Source of the DNA: Niastella soli
GTDB taxonomy: Bacteria; Bacteroidota; Bacteroidia; Chitinophagales; Chitinophagaceae
DNA: 64,000 nt
Direction: 5' to 3'
Assembly: GCF_017742245.1 (NCBI RefSeq)
Contig: NZ_JAGHKO010000004.1
Coordinates: 682,001-746,000 of the forward strand
The stretch's first letter is position 1, and each line of letters begins with the position of its first letter. Position numbers and translations under genes: made by a program. This document shows, piece after piece, positions 27,117 to 36,097 of the stretch. The notes beneath the pieces were generated by a model that made no database searches, was not told the DNA's origin, and worked only from the letters and a program-made list of their open reading frames with translations.

Positions 27117-27554
27117 TTATTCAGCTACCATATGCATTGAAATGGCAATGCGGTTCCAGCTGTTGGTTACCGTAGTTATAAAAATGAGTTGGGCAATCTC
27201 CCTTTCACTGAAATACTTTTTTGCCTGTTGAAATGTTTCTTCCCTTAATCCGGCTTCCTGGATCCTGGTTATTTCTTCTGCCAGTTTTAATGCAGCCCGC
27301 TCTCCTTCTGTAAAGAAAGGCGTTTCCCACCAGGCACTGATCGCAAAGACCCGTTGCTCGGTTTCCCCGGCCTTTCTGGCGTCCCGGGCGTGAAGGTTCA
27401 CACAATACCCACAGCCATTGAGCTGCGAGGTCCTTAGTTTTATGAGTTCAGCCAGTTTTTTTTCTATTGTAAAAGTGCTGATCTGTTTCTCTGCTGCATT
27501 CATGGCTTTATAAATACCGGCCTCTGCGGCGTCAATGTTCATTCTTTCTTGCAT
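27117..27554 (-). CDS. AhpD-like/carboxymuconolactone decarboxylase family protein
   Basis: 145-residue all-helical protein with the peroxidase-type active site: C48-G-Y-C51 and H55 in LNGCGYCVNLHARDARKAG. Such proteins reduce hydroperoxides through the CxxC dithiol or act as related oxidoreductases. The WETPFFTEGERAALKLAEEIT segment is typical of the family. The ATG at 27554 is preferred over a TTG eight codons upstream, because a candidate -7 box overlaps that upstream stretch. It is the first gene of a two-gene unit with the MBL hydrolase, divergent from a MocR regulator gene. Confidence 0.88.
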   Translation of the reverse strand: MQERMNIDAAEAGIYKAMNAAEKQISTFTIEKKLAELIKLRTSQLNGCGYCVNLHARDARKAGETEQRVFAISAWWETPFFTEGERAALKLAEEITRIQEAGLREETFQQAKKYFSEREIAQLIFITTVTNSWNRIAISMHMVAE

Positions 27555-27575
27555 ATTATTTGTTTTTTGACTCCT

Positions 27576-27583
27576 CAAAGCTA
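27576..27583 (-). promoter_or_regulatory. Candidate -7 box for the AhpD-like gene
   Basis: On the minus strand the sequence is TAGCTTTG, which fits TAnnTTTG. It lies 22 nt from the ATG at 27554. No TTG is at the -33 position; that place is taken by the repeated CCAGAT/CTGGAT boxes, as expected for an activator-dependent promoter. Confidence 0.4.
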
Positions 27584-27591
27584 TACCTTTA

Positions 27592-27638
27592 CTGGATTAC
27601 CCAGATAGTCCAGATTCAACAAATAAACTAATCCAGAT
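27592..27638. promoter_or_regulatory. Putative MocR operator: repeated CCAGAT boxes
   Basis: CTGGAT (27592-27597) is followed by CCAGAT at 27601 and at 27610, in a 9-nt rhythm, and by a third CCAGAT at 27633 that overlaps the MocR start codon. The first is the inverted form of ATCCAG. Mixed direct and inverted half-sites between a MocR gene and a divergent target are typical for this regulator family. The sites would let the regulator control both its own gene and the AhpD-MBL pair. Confidence 0.5.
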
Positions 27639-29121
27639 GCCATTACTGAATGAACTGATTATCATAGACGACAAGGCTGGGACCCCTGTGTATTTACAGA
27701 TCACTAATTTATTTATTCATCATATAAGACAGGGCAGATTAAGAAAAGGCGTGAAACTTCCGGGGTCAAGAGAACTGGCTGTTATGTTGGGGATTAACCG
27801 CATGACCGTAGTGGCCGCTTACCAGGAATTAGAAGCGCAAGGCTGGATTGAAATGCTGCCTAAAAAAGGAACGTTTGTAAAAGCAAAGCTTCCTGTATTG
27901 TCACCAAAACAACTGGCGGGTGAAGCGGCAGACGTCCCTCTTCCTGCACAACCCGGCTTTATATATGATAAGAAAAAAATTATTCCGGTTGCCTTTTCTG
28001 ATTTTCCCTCAGCCAGTAAACTGGCTTTTAATGATGGCTTTCCGGATGTTCGCCTGGCGCCTATAGAAGAGCTCACCAGATGCATGCGGAGCCTTTCCCG
28101 GCTTTCTGCCAATAAAAAATATTTACTCTATGGCGGTGCACAAGGCACTTTATTACTCAGACAAACATTGGCCAATTTTCTATGTGACACCAGGGGTTTA
28201 TCAATCACTGCTGATAATATTTTAATTACAAAAGGGGCTCAAATGGGAATTTTCATTGCGGCTTCTGTGATAATTAATCCCGGTGATGAAGTAGTGGTGG
28301 GTATACCCGGTTACAAAATGGCCAATATTACCTTTCAGCAATTAGGGGCCAAACTGAATTATGTTCCTGTTGATGAGGAGGGCATCGACACCAACGCTAT
28401 TGAAAAATTGTGTGAGAAGAAAAAGGTCCGGCTGGTGTATGTGATCCCGCATCACCACAATCCTACTACGGTTACCCTGTCGCCCGAAAGAAGGATGCAC
28501 TTGCTTAAACTGGCCACCAAACACCGGTTTGCGATCATTGAGGATGATTATGATTACGATTTTCATTATTCCAGCAAACCCATTATGCCTATGGCCAGTT
28601 ATGACAGCAAGGGTAACGTAGTTTATATTGGTACGCTTACAAAGACCTTTGCCCCTGCGGTAAGACTTGGTTTTATGGTGGCGCCAAAGGAATTCATTCA
28701 AACGGCCACTTATTTCCGTAAAAATGTAGACACCCAGGGAGACAGTTTAATGGAAAATGCGATTGCAGAATTATACAAGGATGGAACAATCGCGAGACAC
28801 ATAAAGAGATCGGTCAAGTTGTATAAAGAAAGAAGAGATCATTTCTGCGATTGCCTTCAAAAGGAACTAAGCGATCAGGTCTCCTTTAAGGTCCCCGATG
28901 GCGGCATGTCGGTATGGACCACCTTTTTAAAACACGACTTAAAAGAAATTTCCCGCAAAGCGCTTGACCACGGTTTGATCATGAAAGACGGGACGGCGTA
29001 TGATGTAGGCAAACAGCATTTCAATGCGGTACGATTGGGGTTTGCCTCATTGAATGCTAAAGAGCAGGTACAGGCGGTAAAAATTATCAGTGAAGTGATG
29101 AACAGGTCAATCCCGCTCTAA
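27637..29121 (+). CDS. MocR/PdxR-type transcriptional regulator (GntR wHTH + aminotransferase)
   Basis: 494-residue fusion regulator. A GntR-type winged helix (about residues 12-80) shows IRQGRLRKGVKLPGSRELA and INRMTVVAAYQELEAQGWIE. A linker leads into an aminotransferase class I domain (about 125-490) with the PLP lysine K336 in TLTKTFAPAVRLG and the NPT-type phosphate/substrate motif HHHNPTTVT. Such regulators use PLP as effector. It is divergent from the AhpD-like and MBL genes with repeated CCAGAT boxes between them. Its 3' end overlaps that of the convergent AsmA-like gene by 15 nt. The effector amine and the role of the targets are unknown. Confidence 0.92.
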   Translation: MPLLNELIIIDDKAGTPVYLQITNLFIHHIRQGRLRKGVKLPGSRELAVMLGINRMTVVAAYQELEAQGWIEMLPKKGTFVKAKLPVLSPKQLAGEAADVPLPAQPGFIYDKKKIIPVAFSDFPSASKLAFNDGFPDVRLAPIEELTRCMRSLSRLSANKKYLLYGGAQGTLLLRQTLANFLCDTRGLSITADNILITKGAQMGIFIAASVIINPGDEVVVGIPGYKMANITFQQLGAKLNYVPVDEEGIDTNAIEKLCEKKKVRLVYVIPHHHNPTTVTLSPERRMHLLKLATKHRFAIIEDDYDYDFHYSSKPIMPMASYDSKGNVVYIGTLTKTFAPAVRLGFMVAPKEFIQTATYFRKNVDTQGDSLMENAIAELYKDGTIARHIKRSVKLYKERRDHFCDCLQKELSDQVSFKVPDGGMSVWTTFLKHDLKEISRKALDHGLIMKDGTAYDVGKQHFNAVRLGFASLNAKEQVQAVKIISEVMNRSIPL

Positions 29122-32100
29122 GCTGACAGCCGGCAGGGAATATTTTTCTTCGGCCTCATTATACAACTTTTTATATTTACTGTTCCTTTTCACGCCTACG
29201 CTGGTACCAAAACCACTAAAAAGCGTTTTAATCCAATAATTGAACACAAACTTTTCCCGGTCCCTGAGGTAAAACATCCGGGCCTGACTTTGATTGCTTG
29301 ATTTGATCACCCCATTGGCCAGCAGGGTTCCCACAAAAAGCAACCAGTTTTTTTTCAGGGTGTCTTCCTTATTGAGCAACCGCACTTTCAGGTTACGATA
29401 ATAAAAATTTATATCCCCGTAGGCTGCATATTTATTACCCGACAAGTTTGCATACAGTGTATCCGCTTCACCGCTGGTAACAGCAATGGCCGTTAGCGGA
29501 TTGGTCACCTGTGTCAGGTGCGACAACTGCATCGGCGAGATGCCATAATGCATAGTAAACCCGGATAGCGAATCTTGATACGATTCCGCATACCGGAAGG
29601 TGCGGACCCCATAATTCAACACCCGTGCGGACAATTCCAATACCAGGCTATCCTGCTCATTGGGGCGGCTGTTTATATTCCTGAACACCGCATTCAACTC
29701 ATCTATCGGTATCGTACTTTCTCTATTGGTGATGGCAGATACTTCATGCACCTCCACCCCAGCCCCCTTTACCTGAATAGAATCGATCCGCAGGGGTCTG
29801 TTTATTCCGGCAAGCAGCCGGGTGGGCATTAACTTCTCAATACCATGCTGAAAGGCCATATTCTTATTGCGAAACGTTGAGATCCGGGGACCTTGCAAAA
29901 AGACAGACCGGATGGCAACTTCCCCATCATTCATAAGCGCCTGGTTATTTAGATGCAACAACCCTATACTATCGCAACTAAATGTCACATAATCTTTTTG
30001 CCATTCCGATGTTTTAAGGAATTTGTCCAGCGATTTGCTGGGTTTTATGACAACCTGGTTAAAACCCAGGTACCCCTCCTTTCCTTTTCCCGTGATCTTT
30101 GCAACAGTTGCAACAAGGGAACTATCATAATATTCAACCCGTCCATTAGTGATATGGATGTTGTTTATAACATTTGTAAGCCCGGAATTATCACTATTCA
30201 AATTTACCGCTAAGGGATAGTTGGCTACACTGGCACTCGCGTTCCTGATAGTAATAAAGCCCTGTGACAGTGGTTTATCCAATGACAGGGAATCCAACTG
30301 CATGGAGACCTTATCAAATATGATCGCCTCCGGATTGTCATTCTCCAGGCGGGCCCCCAAAACATGGGCATCGAAATGGGCTGACAGGTCCAGCCGCTCA
30401 TCCGTTTGTTTATAATTGAAATGGCCACCGATGATCTCCAGTTTCCCAATTTGAAAAGGTTTAAGAACGGGGGTCGGGTCTTTTGTAGCCGAAAGAAGAT
30501 CCGGCTGTGACCTGTTGATTGTTATCTCTGGTTGGTACAGGGCTAAAAATGGGAACCGCAGTTCTTCCAGATCAGTGTTGTTTATCTGCACCTGAAATTT
30601 AATTTGGGGTATGTTTACCTGACTGCTTACATCGCGGTAAGTTAGGTGCTGCAAAGCGGCCTCCCCCTGCCCAACCTGCATTTGTTGAATAGTAAGCTGT
30701 TTATGATCATTCTTGAATAAGATACTGTCCGCCCGGGCACTCCCGCTTTGCCAGGCGAAGAATTGACCGGTAGTCTTTAATCCCTTAAACGCCACCTTGC
30801 TGACCATCGCCTTCATTTCCGCATTACTGGCTGTTTTTACATCAAGCCTGGTTTCTCCGATATTCAGCCTATTAATGGTCAATGGCTGCAACCCGGTCTT
30901 GCTTTTCATCCCCTGCCCTGGTAAGGTGCGTACCCAAAAGCCAAGCGTGGGAATATTGAGGGTATCAATATGGATACTTTTGTCCCTGACAAAATCTTCC
31001 CAGGAAAAACCCTCCCAATATAGGTTGGCGGCATTTAACCGGATACCGGATAACAGCCGAACATCCAGGGCCCCCAGTTTCCCAAACTCCCGGCTGCCAT
31101 CAACGAAAAAATCATCCAGGTCAACGGTGATATTCTTCTTATCTAAATTGAGTGCTCCAATACTTAATGCATGAATAGATCTTTTGGTGCCCTGCAGGGA
31201 AGAACTGTTGAGCATACCCACCAGGTCTATTTCTGCATCTATATTCCGCAGGGTTAACTCCGGGGTTGTCGAAACCCGGGGCGTATAATCCAGCGTTCCA
31301 TCTCTGATAGTTAACCAGCGCACATCTATCAGTTGCGCCAGGTCTTTTAAGGTGCTGTAAAATTTATTGACGGGAATGCCAATTTCATTGGTTTTCTTTT
31401 TTGCCTTTGAAGTAAAGAAAAACTGCGGCTTGTCTATAACGGCCACCAACGCCTTTAATCTTTTTTCCAACAGGTCATTCAGACTGATCTCAAAAAGCGT
31501 AAAGGCCGGGAGCGTAATCCCCGACAAATAGCCTTTGGCCTTGGGGGAAGGTTTCAGATAGGCATTTTTGCAAACAAGGTTATTACTATCAAAGCTGAAT
31601 TCCTTTACCGTTAACAGATAGAGGCTGTCCCTGGTAGCGAAACTGATCTCATGCAAATTCAGATCGATCCTACCGGTTCGGATCACCGGTACCGGGTTGT
31701 GCCAAATACTTAAACTGTATATTTTTAAATTTGTCTTTTTACCCGTATATGAGCGCTTGCCATCTGAAGAGGTCAGATGGACCTGGCCATTTTCAATATT
31801 TATATATTTAATATTGATATTACCCGGCAACTGTTGTATTGCCTCATTCAGCTCACTCACGGTATCCTTGTCTTTTTTATCGGCCGGCATGGCAACAGAC
31901 AATACGGGCGATTTGCAGTAAAGCGTATCGATATTCAGTTCGCTTCTCTCAAAAACAGACTCCAGTTCATCGGTCCGGAATAACAATTTTTCAGCAAATA
32001 AGGAGGTTCGCCGCCCCTTGTTATCCGGCGCCGTGGTAATGGAACAGGAATCTACCTGGAAAGCCTGGTCCTTCCCGGAAAAGAACAAATTGTCAAATTT

Positions 32101-32784
32101 AATAAGTTGTCCGGATGGAAATAACCAGCGCTGGCTGCCTATATGGAGGGTTAAGTTATCCGAGTAGCGGAGGTGGGTGTTTGCACGTTTCTTTTGTCCG
32201 AAATTCTCCACCCTGAAACTGATGTTATTGATCATCAGGGGTCGCTCATTCGCTTCCCGGTAAATGGCCATCCGGCCTCTGTTGATCTCCAACATGCGTA
32301 CTTTAAATATGTCGCTGACATCCTGCATTGACCGGAATATTTCCTGAATAGGCCCTAAGCCATTTTTATTTTTTTGGGCAGCCTGTTGATAAATAGTAAT
32401 GACCGGCGCGTTGATCTGCAGGCTATCGACGAATAATTTCTTGTGAAAAAACAACTGGTTCCACGAGCTAAGTGAAAAGTAAAGCTGGCTGATGGTAAAC
32501 CGATAATCTTTTATCTCGGGATGGGCGCTGGCAGGTCTGAAATCAACTGCTTTTAGCTTGATCCTGCCCTTGAAAAAATCTATGGAGATCTTCGAAAAGT
32601 CAAGTTCATAAACCCCATGCGTTTCCTGGCGAACAACTTCCTTTATCACCGATTTTATCCGGTATTTTATGATAAAGACCAGCAATAGAAAGATCGCTAT
32701 CGCAATAACAAGCGATATGACAGTAACGCTTTTTAGTATCTTTTTTATAATATGACTAATAGGAGCTGTATTTGCTGTATTCAA
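29107..32784 (-). CDS. AsmA-like large membrane-anchored protein
   Basis: 1225-residue protein with a single N-terminal membrane helix (about residues 17-40, VTVISLVIAIAIFLLLVFII) and a very long, beta-rich periplasmic part built of repeated segments such as FVDSLQINAPVITIYQ and FSKISIDFFKGRIKLKAVDF. This is the plan of AsmA/DUF748-type proteins, some of which move lipids between membranes; that role is inference here. No ATG fits: the start is a TTG at 32784, supported by an AGGAG ribosome-binding site 5 nt upstream and by the membrane helix beginning right after it. The C-terminus overlaps the convergent MocR gene by 15 nt. The upstream hydrolase gene ends 42 nt before it in the same direction. 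Confidence 0.78.
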   Translation of the reverse strand: MNTANTAPISHIIKKILKSVTVISLVIAIAIFLLLVFIIKYRIKSVIKEVVRQETHGVYELDFSKISIDFFKGRIKLKAVDFRPASAHPEIKDYRFTISQLYFSLSSWNQLFFHKKLFVDSLQINAPVITIYQQAAQKNKNGLGPIQEIFRSMQDVSDIFKVRMLEINRGRMAIYREANERPLMINNISFRVENFGQKKRANTHLRYSDNLTLHIGSQRWLFPSGQLIKFDNLFFSGKDQAFQVDSCSITTAPDNKGRRTSLFAEKLLFRTDELESVFERSELNIDTLYCKSPVLSVAMPADKKDKDTVSELNEAIQQLPGNINIKYINIENGQVHLTSSDGKRSYTGKKTNLKIYSLSIWHNPVPVIRTGRIDLNLHEISFATRDSLYLLTVKEFSFDSNNLVCKNAYLKPSPKAKGYLSGITLPAFTLFEISLNDLLEKRLKALVAVIDKPQFFFTSKAKKKTNEIGIPVNKFYSTLKDLAQLIDVRWLTIRDGTLDYTPRVSTTPELTLRNIDAEIDLVGMLNSSSLQGTKRSIHALSIGALNLDKKNITVDLDDFFVDGSREFGKLGALDVRLLSGIRLNAANLYWEGFSWEDFVRDKSIHIDTLNIPTLGFWVRTLPGQGMKSKTGLQPLTINRLNIGETRLDVKTASNAEMKAMVSKVAFKGLKTTGQFFAWQSGSARADSILFKNDHKQLTIQQMQVGQGEAALQHLTYRDVSSQVNIPQIKFQVQINNTDLEELRFPFLALYQPEITINRSQPDLLSATKDPTPVLKPFQIGKLEIIGGHFNYKQTDERLDLSAHFDAHVLGARLENDNPEAIIFDKVSMQLDSLSLDKPLSQGFITIRNASASVANYPLAVNLNSDNSGLTNVINNIHITNGRVEYYDSSLVATVAKITGKGKEGYLGFNQVVIKPSKSLDKFLKTSEWQKDYVTFSCDSIGLLHLNNQALMNDGEVAIRSVFLQGPRISTFRNKNMAFQHGIEKLMPTRLLAGINRPLRIDSIQVKGAGVEVHEVSAITNRESTIPIDELNAVFRNINSRPNEQDSLVLELSARVLNYGVRTFRYAESYQDSLSGFTMHYGISPMQLSHLTQVTNPLTAIAVTSGEADTLYANLSGNKYAAYGDINFYYRNLKVRLLNKEDTLKKNWLLFVGTLLANGVIKSSNQSQARMFYLRDREKFVFNYWIKTLFSGFGTSVGVKRNSKYKKLYNEAEEKYSLPAVSLERD

Positions 32785-32789
32785 ATTTA

Positions 32790-32794
32790 CTCCT
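32790..32794 (-). promoter_or_regulatory. Ribosome-binding site deciding a TTG start
   Basis: AGGAG on the minus strand lies 5 nt before TTG (32784). Clear Shine-Dalgarno sites are uncommon in Bacteroidota, so this one lends weight to the non-ATG start of the AsmA-like protein. Confidence 0.6.
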
Positions 32795-32826
32795 ATTTAG
32801 CCGTTTGTCCAGTTCAATTACAACAC

Positions 32827-33792
32827 CTAATTACCATGCAGCTCCAACGAGGGCCAGGGCTTTTTATCACGCAAATAGGTATTGAACCAACCGATCAGTT
32901 GGGTATAAAAATCGTCCCTGTGTTCGATAAGTGAATGCTGGCCGCCTTCGTATAAAATGAACCTGAATGGTTGTTTACATTCATATAATTTATTTACGAA
33001 CTCCAGCACCTGGTTGGTGGGCACCCGCCAGTCGGCCGTTCCCTGAAAGATCAATAAAGGAGTTGTTTTATTGATCTTGTTTGCAAAATAGGTGGCCGAT
33101 CGCTGTTTAAGCAGTTCCTTCTTTTGTGTGGCATACCCGGGGATCATGGCCTGCCATAAACTATCAAAATCAGGTCTGGATTCCAGGGTGCGGAACAGAT
33201 CAGTGAGCCCGCTCCCCACTACGGCTGCTTTTATGCGCGTTGTTTTTGTCAGCGTCAGGTAAGTCATCATCCCGCCCCTGCTCCAGCCAAACATCCCAAT
33301 CCGGGAGGTGTCGGCCTGTTTTAGGTTACCCAATAAGGGGACCAGGTTAATCACATCATTTACATCACTGCCACCGAACTCTTCCTTCCCTTCGCCCCCA
33401 TCGGTACCGCGGTACTGACTGGCCACCACCAGGTATCCCTGGCTGCATAAAACCGCCAGGTTTTGTACAAAACCTGCATCTGTTATTTTCCCAAACTCCT
33501 GGTTACCACCTCTGTTAAAAATGACAACCGGATACAAGGCTTCCCTTTTGGGAATGGCCAGATAGCCTTTTACTTTCAACCCATCAGACAGATAGGTTAT
33601 CCGGTAAAAATTAACCGAATCAATAGCAAGCCTGATACCCGGGATCACTTGTTGATACTTATTTACAAGCGAGTCGGGAATATCAAACTTCGTCTGTTCA
33701 ATGATCTTTCCATTCTGGGCGGAAGCGGAATAACAAACCAATACCAACAAAGCAGTAATACAATACTTTACACTTTTATTAGTCATTATCAT
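32827..33792 (-). CDS. Exported alpha/beta hydrolase (S9/dienelactone-hydrolase-like)
   Basis: 321 residues with signal peptide (YCITALLVLVCYSASAQ). An alpha/beta-hydrolase core follows: GYLAIPKREALYPVVIFNRGG (oxyanion side), nucleophile S171 in GMFGWSRGGMMTYL, the acid in IFQGTADWRVPTNQ, and the catalytic His in GGQHSLIEHRDDF. The best match by motif is the prolyl-oligopeptidase-like group of esterases and peptidases. Two ATGs (33792 and 33786) are possible; both overlap the 3' end of the upstream LytS-type kinase gene by 8-14 nt, so translation is probably coupled. A kinase paired with a secreted hydrolase rather than a regulator is unusual. Substrate unknown. Confidence 0.87.
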   Translation of the reverse strand: MIMTNKSVKYCITALLVLVCYSASAQNGKIIEQTKFDIPDSLVNKYQQVIPGIRLAIDSVNFYRITYLSDGLKVKGYLAIPKREALYPVVIFNRGGNQEFGKITDAGFVQNLAVLCSQGYLVVASQYRGTDGGEGKEEFGGSDVNDVINLVPLLGNLKQADTSRIGMFGWSRGGMMTYLTLTKTTRIKAAVVGSGLTDLFRTLESRPDFDSLWQAMIPGYATQKKELLKQRSATYFANKINKTTPLLIFQGTADWRVPTNQVLEFVNKLYECKQPFRFILYEGGQHSLIEHRDDFYTQLIGWFNTYLRDKKPWPSLELHGN

Positions 33793-34840
33793 GATTCTTT
33801 ATTAAGGGAATGGAAACGATAAACAGCTCATCTACTTCCTCAACGGTCATATTCTTTTGGTCCAACAATTCAAATTTGGCATTAATATTTGCCAGTCCCA
33901 TTCCATTGGAAAGCACGGCCACCTTTTTTCGTTGAACATTATTGGAGATTGTTAACAGGCCTTCTTCATTTGACTGAATTGTTACCAGCAACGGGTGCTC
34001 TTTGTGCACCACATTGTGTTTTACCGCATTTTCAACCAGCAACTGCAATGTAAGGGGTGGGATCAAAAAATTATTATATAAGGAACTTACCAGTAACTTC
34101 AGCTGAAAACCACTGCCGTACCGGGTTGACAATAAGTGACAGTAGGAATGAAGGAATTGTAGTTCCGTATCCAGCGTAACCAGTTCCTGCTCGTTGTTAC
34201 GTAATAGATACCGGTACACCTTGCACATTTCATCAATAAACTTTTCCGCCTGGGTGGTATCTTCCGCAACCAGGGAGGCAAGCGAATTCATACTGTTAAA
34301 TAAAAAATGCGGATTTATCTGTGACTTCAGTAGATCATATTTAGCCTGCCACTCCGACCGGATCAGTTTTTCCTTTTCGGCCATTGTTTGTTTGGCCTGT
34401 TGCCATAAATAACCAGCCTCATAAATACAGATAGTAACGGTGGTATAAAAGATCACCACTCCCATAACCGTTGAATAACCAAGAAAGGTAGGCCAGCCGG
34501 CAGGATTGTGATTGACTATATATTGGGTAATATGTCTGATGGCATAACCAATATTCGCTAACACAAACAAGGCAATGGCCAGATAAAACAGGCGTTTCCG
34601 CAGTCTTTCCAACCCCGGCAACCGGGTTTGAATATAAAGCACCGTTAAACGGGTCAATTCCCAGCCAATATACCCTGCGCTAAGCGCGATGATGAAATGA
34701 TTGAGTAATAAATTACGGGGTGTATCCAGGTACATTTTAAGCCGGAGGAAGACAGCGCCTGTTAAAAAAAGAACCACCGGCCCTATCAGGCGGATCCGCT
34801 TGTCAAATCTGGGAGGAAATGGAGAGCGGAGTTTTATCAT
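33779..34840 (-). CDS. LytS-type sensor histidine kinase (His_kinase family)
   Basis: 353-residue membrane kinase. Four hydrophobic segments (about residues 18-150) precede the His_kinase domain, with phosphoacceptor H178 in SQINPHFLFNSMNSLASL. The ATP-binding domain shows LQLLVENAVKHNVVHKE (N box) and GMGLANINAKFELL (G box). This class normally partners a LytTR regulator encoded next door, but no regulator gene is adjacent here: the next gene is an exported hydrolase that overlaps it. The only LytTR regulator in the window is about 30 kb away and has its own kinase. It may act with a remote regulator. Confidence 0.92.
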   Translation of the reverse strand: MIKLRSPFPPRFDKRIRLIGPVVLFLTGAVFLRLKMYLDTPRNLLLNHFIIALSAGYIGWELTRLTVLYIQTRLPGLERLRKRLFYLAIALFVLANIGYAIRHITQYIVNHNPAGWPTFLGYSTVMGVVIFYTTVTICIYEAGYLWQQAKQTMAEKEKLIRSEWQAKYDLLKSQINPHFLFNSMNSLASLVAEDTTQAEKFIDEMCKVYRYLLRNNEQELVTLDTELQFLHSYCHLLSTRYGSGFQLKLLVSSLYNNFLIPPLTLQLLVENAVKHNVVHKEHPLLVTIQSNEEGLLTISNNVQRKKVAVLSNGMGLANINAKFELLDQKNMTVEEVDELFIVSIPLIKNHDND

Positions 34841-35037
34841 AATGATTTGAGATTATTTAAAAATACATCTTTAATCTAATAATCTCCAGGCTTACCGATA
34901 AGTTGTTGATTTTGGCAATAAATTGATGAAAATGGGGAATGAATTGAGGGATTGATACACCAAAGCGTTGTAAGCCACTACAAAGCTGCTATGATAACGG
35001 CTTTATAGTTCGGCTTATAATATATTAGTACAAATTA

Positions 35038-35538
35038 TTATTCTTTTACTTTCTTCTCGCATTCCCAGTCAACCACTTTAAACTTATCAATGAAGGAGGC
35101 CGGGGTTATAAAAAAAGTATCCGTCTTTAAATAACCGGCTAAATCACTGTACCGCATAACCGTCTGCAGGCTTTTTGAATCAACTGCCTTTAGGTGTAAG
35201 TCCATCGTTACCGTTGTATCTAAATAACCCGGCCCTGGATATTCCCCCTTGCAAAAGATGGTCCGTTCCCGGCCTTGCTGCGTTATGTGGTCAATTTTAA
35301 ACCGGTTCACCACCGCCACATGATAACCAATTTCCACCATAGTATCATTATAGGTCAAGTAAGTGTGTAAATCACATTGCCGGGCTATTACCAGTTTATT
35401 GCTACGGGAGCTCTCCTTCTCCAGGATGTAATACAGCCCCGGGCCGGAGCCAAGTGGCGGCGTATTCGTATTACTGCAACGAACACCAGGCAAACTGGTC
35501 AGCATGAAAAATGCAAAGATGGTTTTGGTGGCTGGCAT
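35038..35538 (-). CDS. Exported hypothetical protein, possible lipoprotein
   Basis: 166 residues from the ATG at 35538. The N-terminus is hydrophobic (KTIFAFFMLTSLPGVRC) and ends at a Cys, so a lipoprotein is possible, though the positions before the Cys (GVR) do not fit the standard lipobox. The rest appears to be a small beta-strand domain (MVEIGYHVAVVNRFKIDHI, TIFCKGEYPGPGYLDTTVTMDLHL). No family recognised. A longer frame reaches 35589 but adds a basic stretch that would spoil the signal. It stands alone between the LytS gene and a long intergenic region. Confidence 0.65.
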   Translation of the reverse strand: MPATKTIFAFFMLTSLPGVRCSNTNTPPLGSGPGLYYILEKESSRSNKLVIARQCDLHTYLTYNDTMVEIGYHVAVVNRFKIDHITQQGRERTIFCKGEYPGPGYLDTTVTMDLHLKAVDSKSLQTVMRYSDLAGYLKTDTFFITPASFIDKFKVVDWECEKKVKE

Positions 35539-36097
35539 AGTTCTTCTGAAGATAAATAAAAAGAAGGGCAACGCACATAAGTACCCCATATATATATATA
35601 ACCGTAATCTAAGCGTTATACTTCCAGGAAAGGAAGGAATCCAACGATCAGCAATTTCCTTTTAGCCAGCTTTTGGCAACAGCGCTCACCACCTGTTGTG
35701 TCACTCACTTGTACGTTCAGTAATACTATTCAACCAATACGTCAATACGCTTTCACGCTAACAATTATCCTTAGCATTACTATTCTACCACCTACAGTGA
35801 CCTGTGATCTTATTGCAGGGTGACATATTGGTAATATTAAAGTAATATCACAATAAGATTATTAAGTGTAGTATTGCAAACTCATTATCGTTAGTCAATA
35901 TAACCTACTGAACCAGTTACAAATTCCCGTTAGTGCGTAATACAAACGCATTTCTATTATACACACTAGGTGGTGGCGGCAAAAACAAATGCCTGCGTAG
36001 ACTGTTTATTGTGCATTTAGGACACACCTAAACACACAGTCATATGAAATCAATATAAAGACATTCCTCAATAAATATTTTTAAGCAATAAATATTT
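35539..36097. other. 559-nt intergenic region upstream of the second GMC gene
   Basis: No gene is supported. It begins with a short TA dinucleotide run at 35590-35602. A 9-bp inverted repeat (ATCTTATTG at 35807-35815, CAATAAGAT at 35851-35859) flanks an AT-rich palindromic centre. The direct repeat AATAAATATTT occurs twice just before the GMC start (36070-36097). No consensus promoter was found. Confidence 0.6.

Noticed and set aside
35038..35538. Firm lipoprotein call
   Set aside because: The Cys is well placed, but the three residues before it do not match a lipobox; kept only as a possibility.
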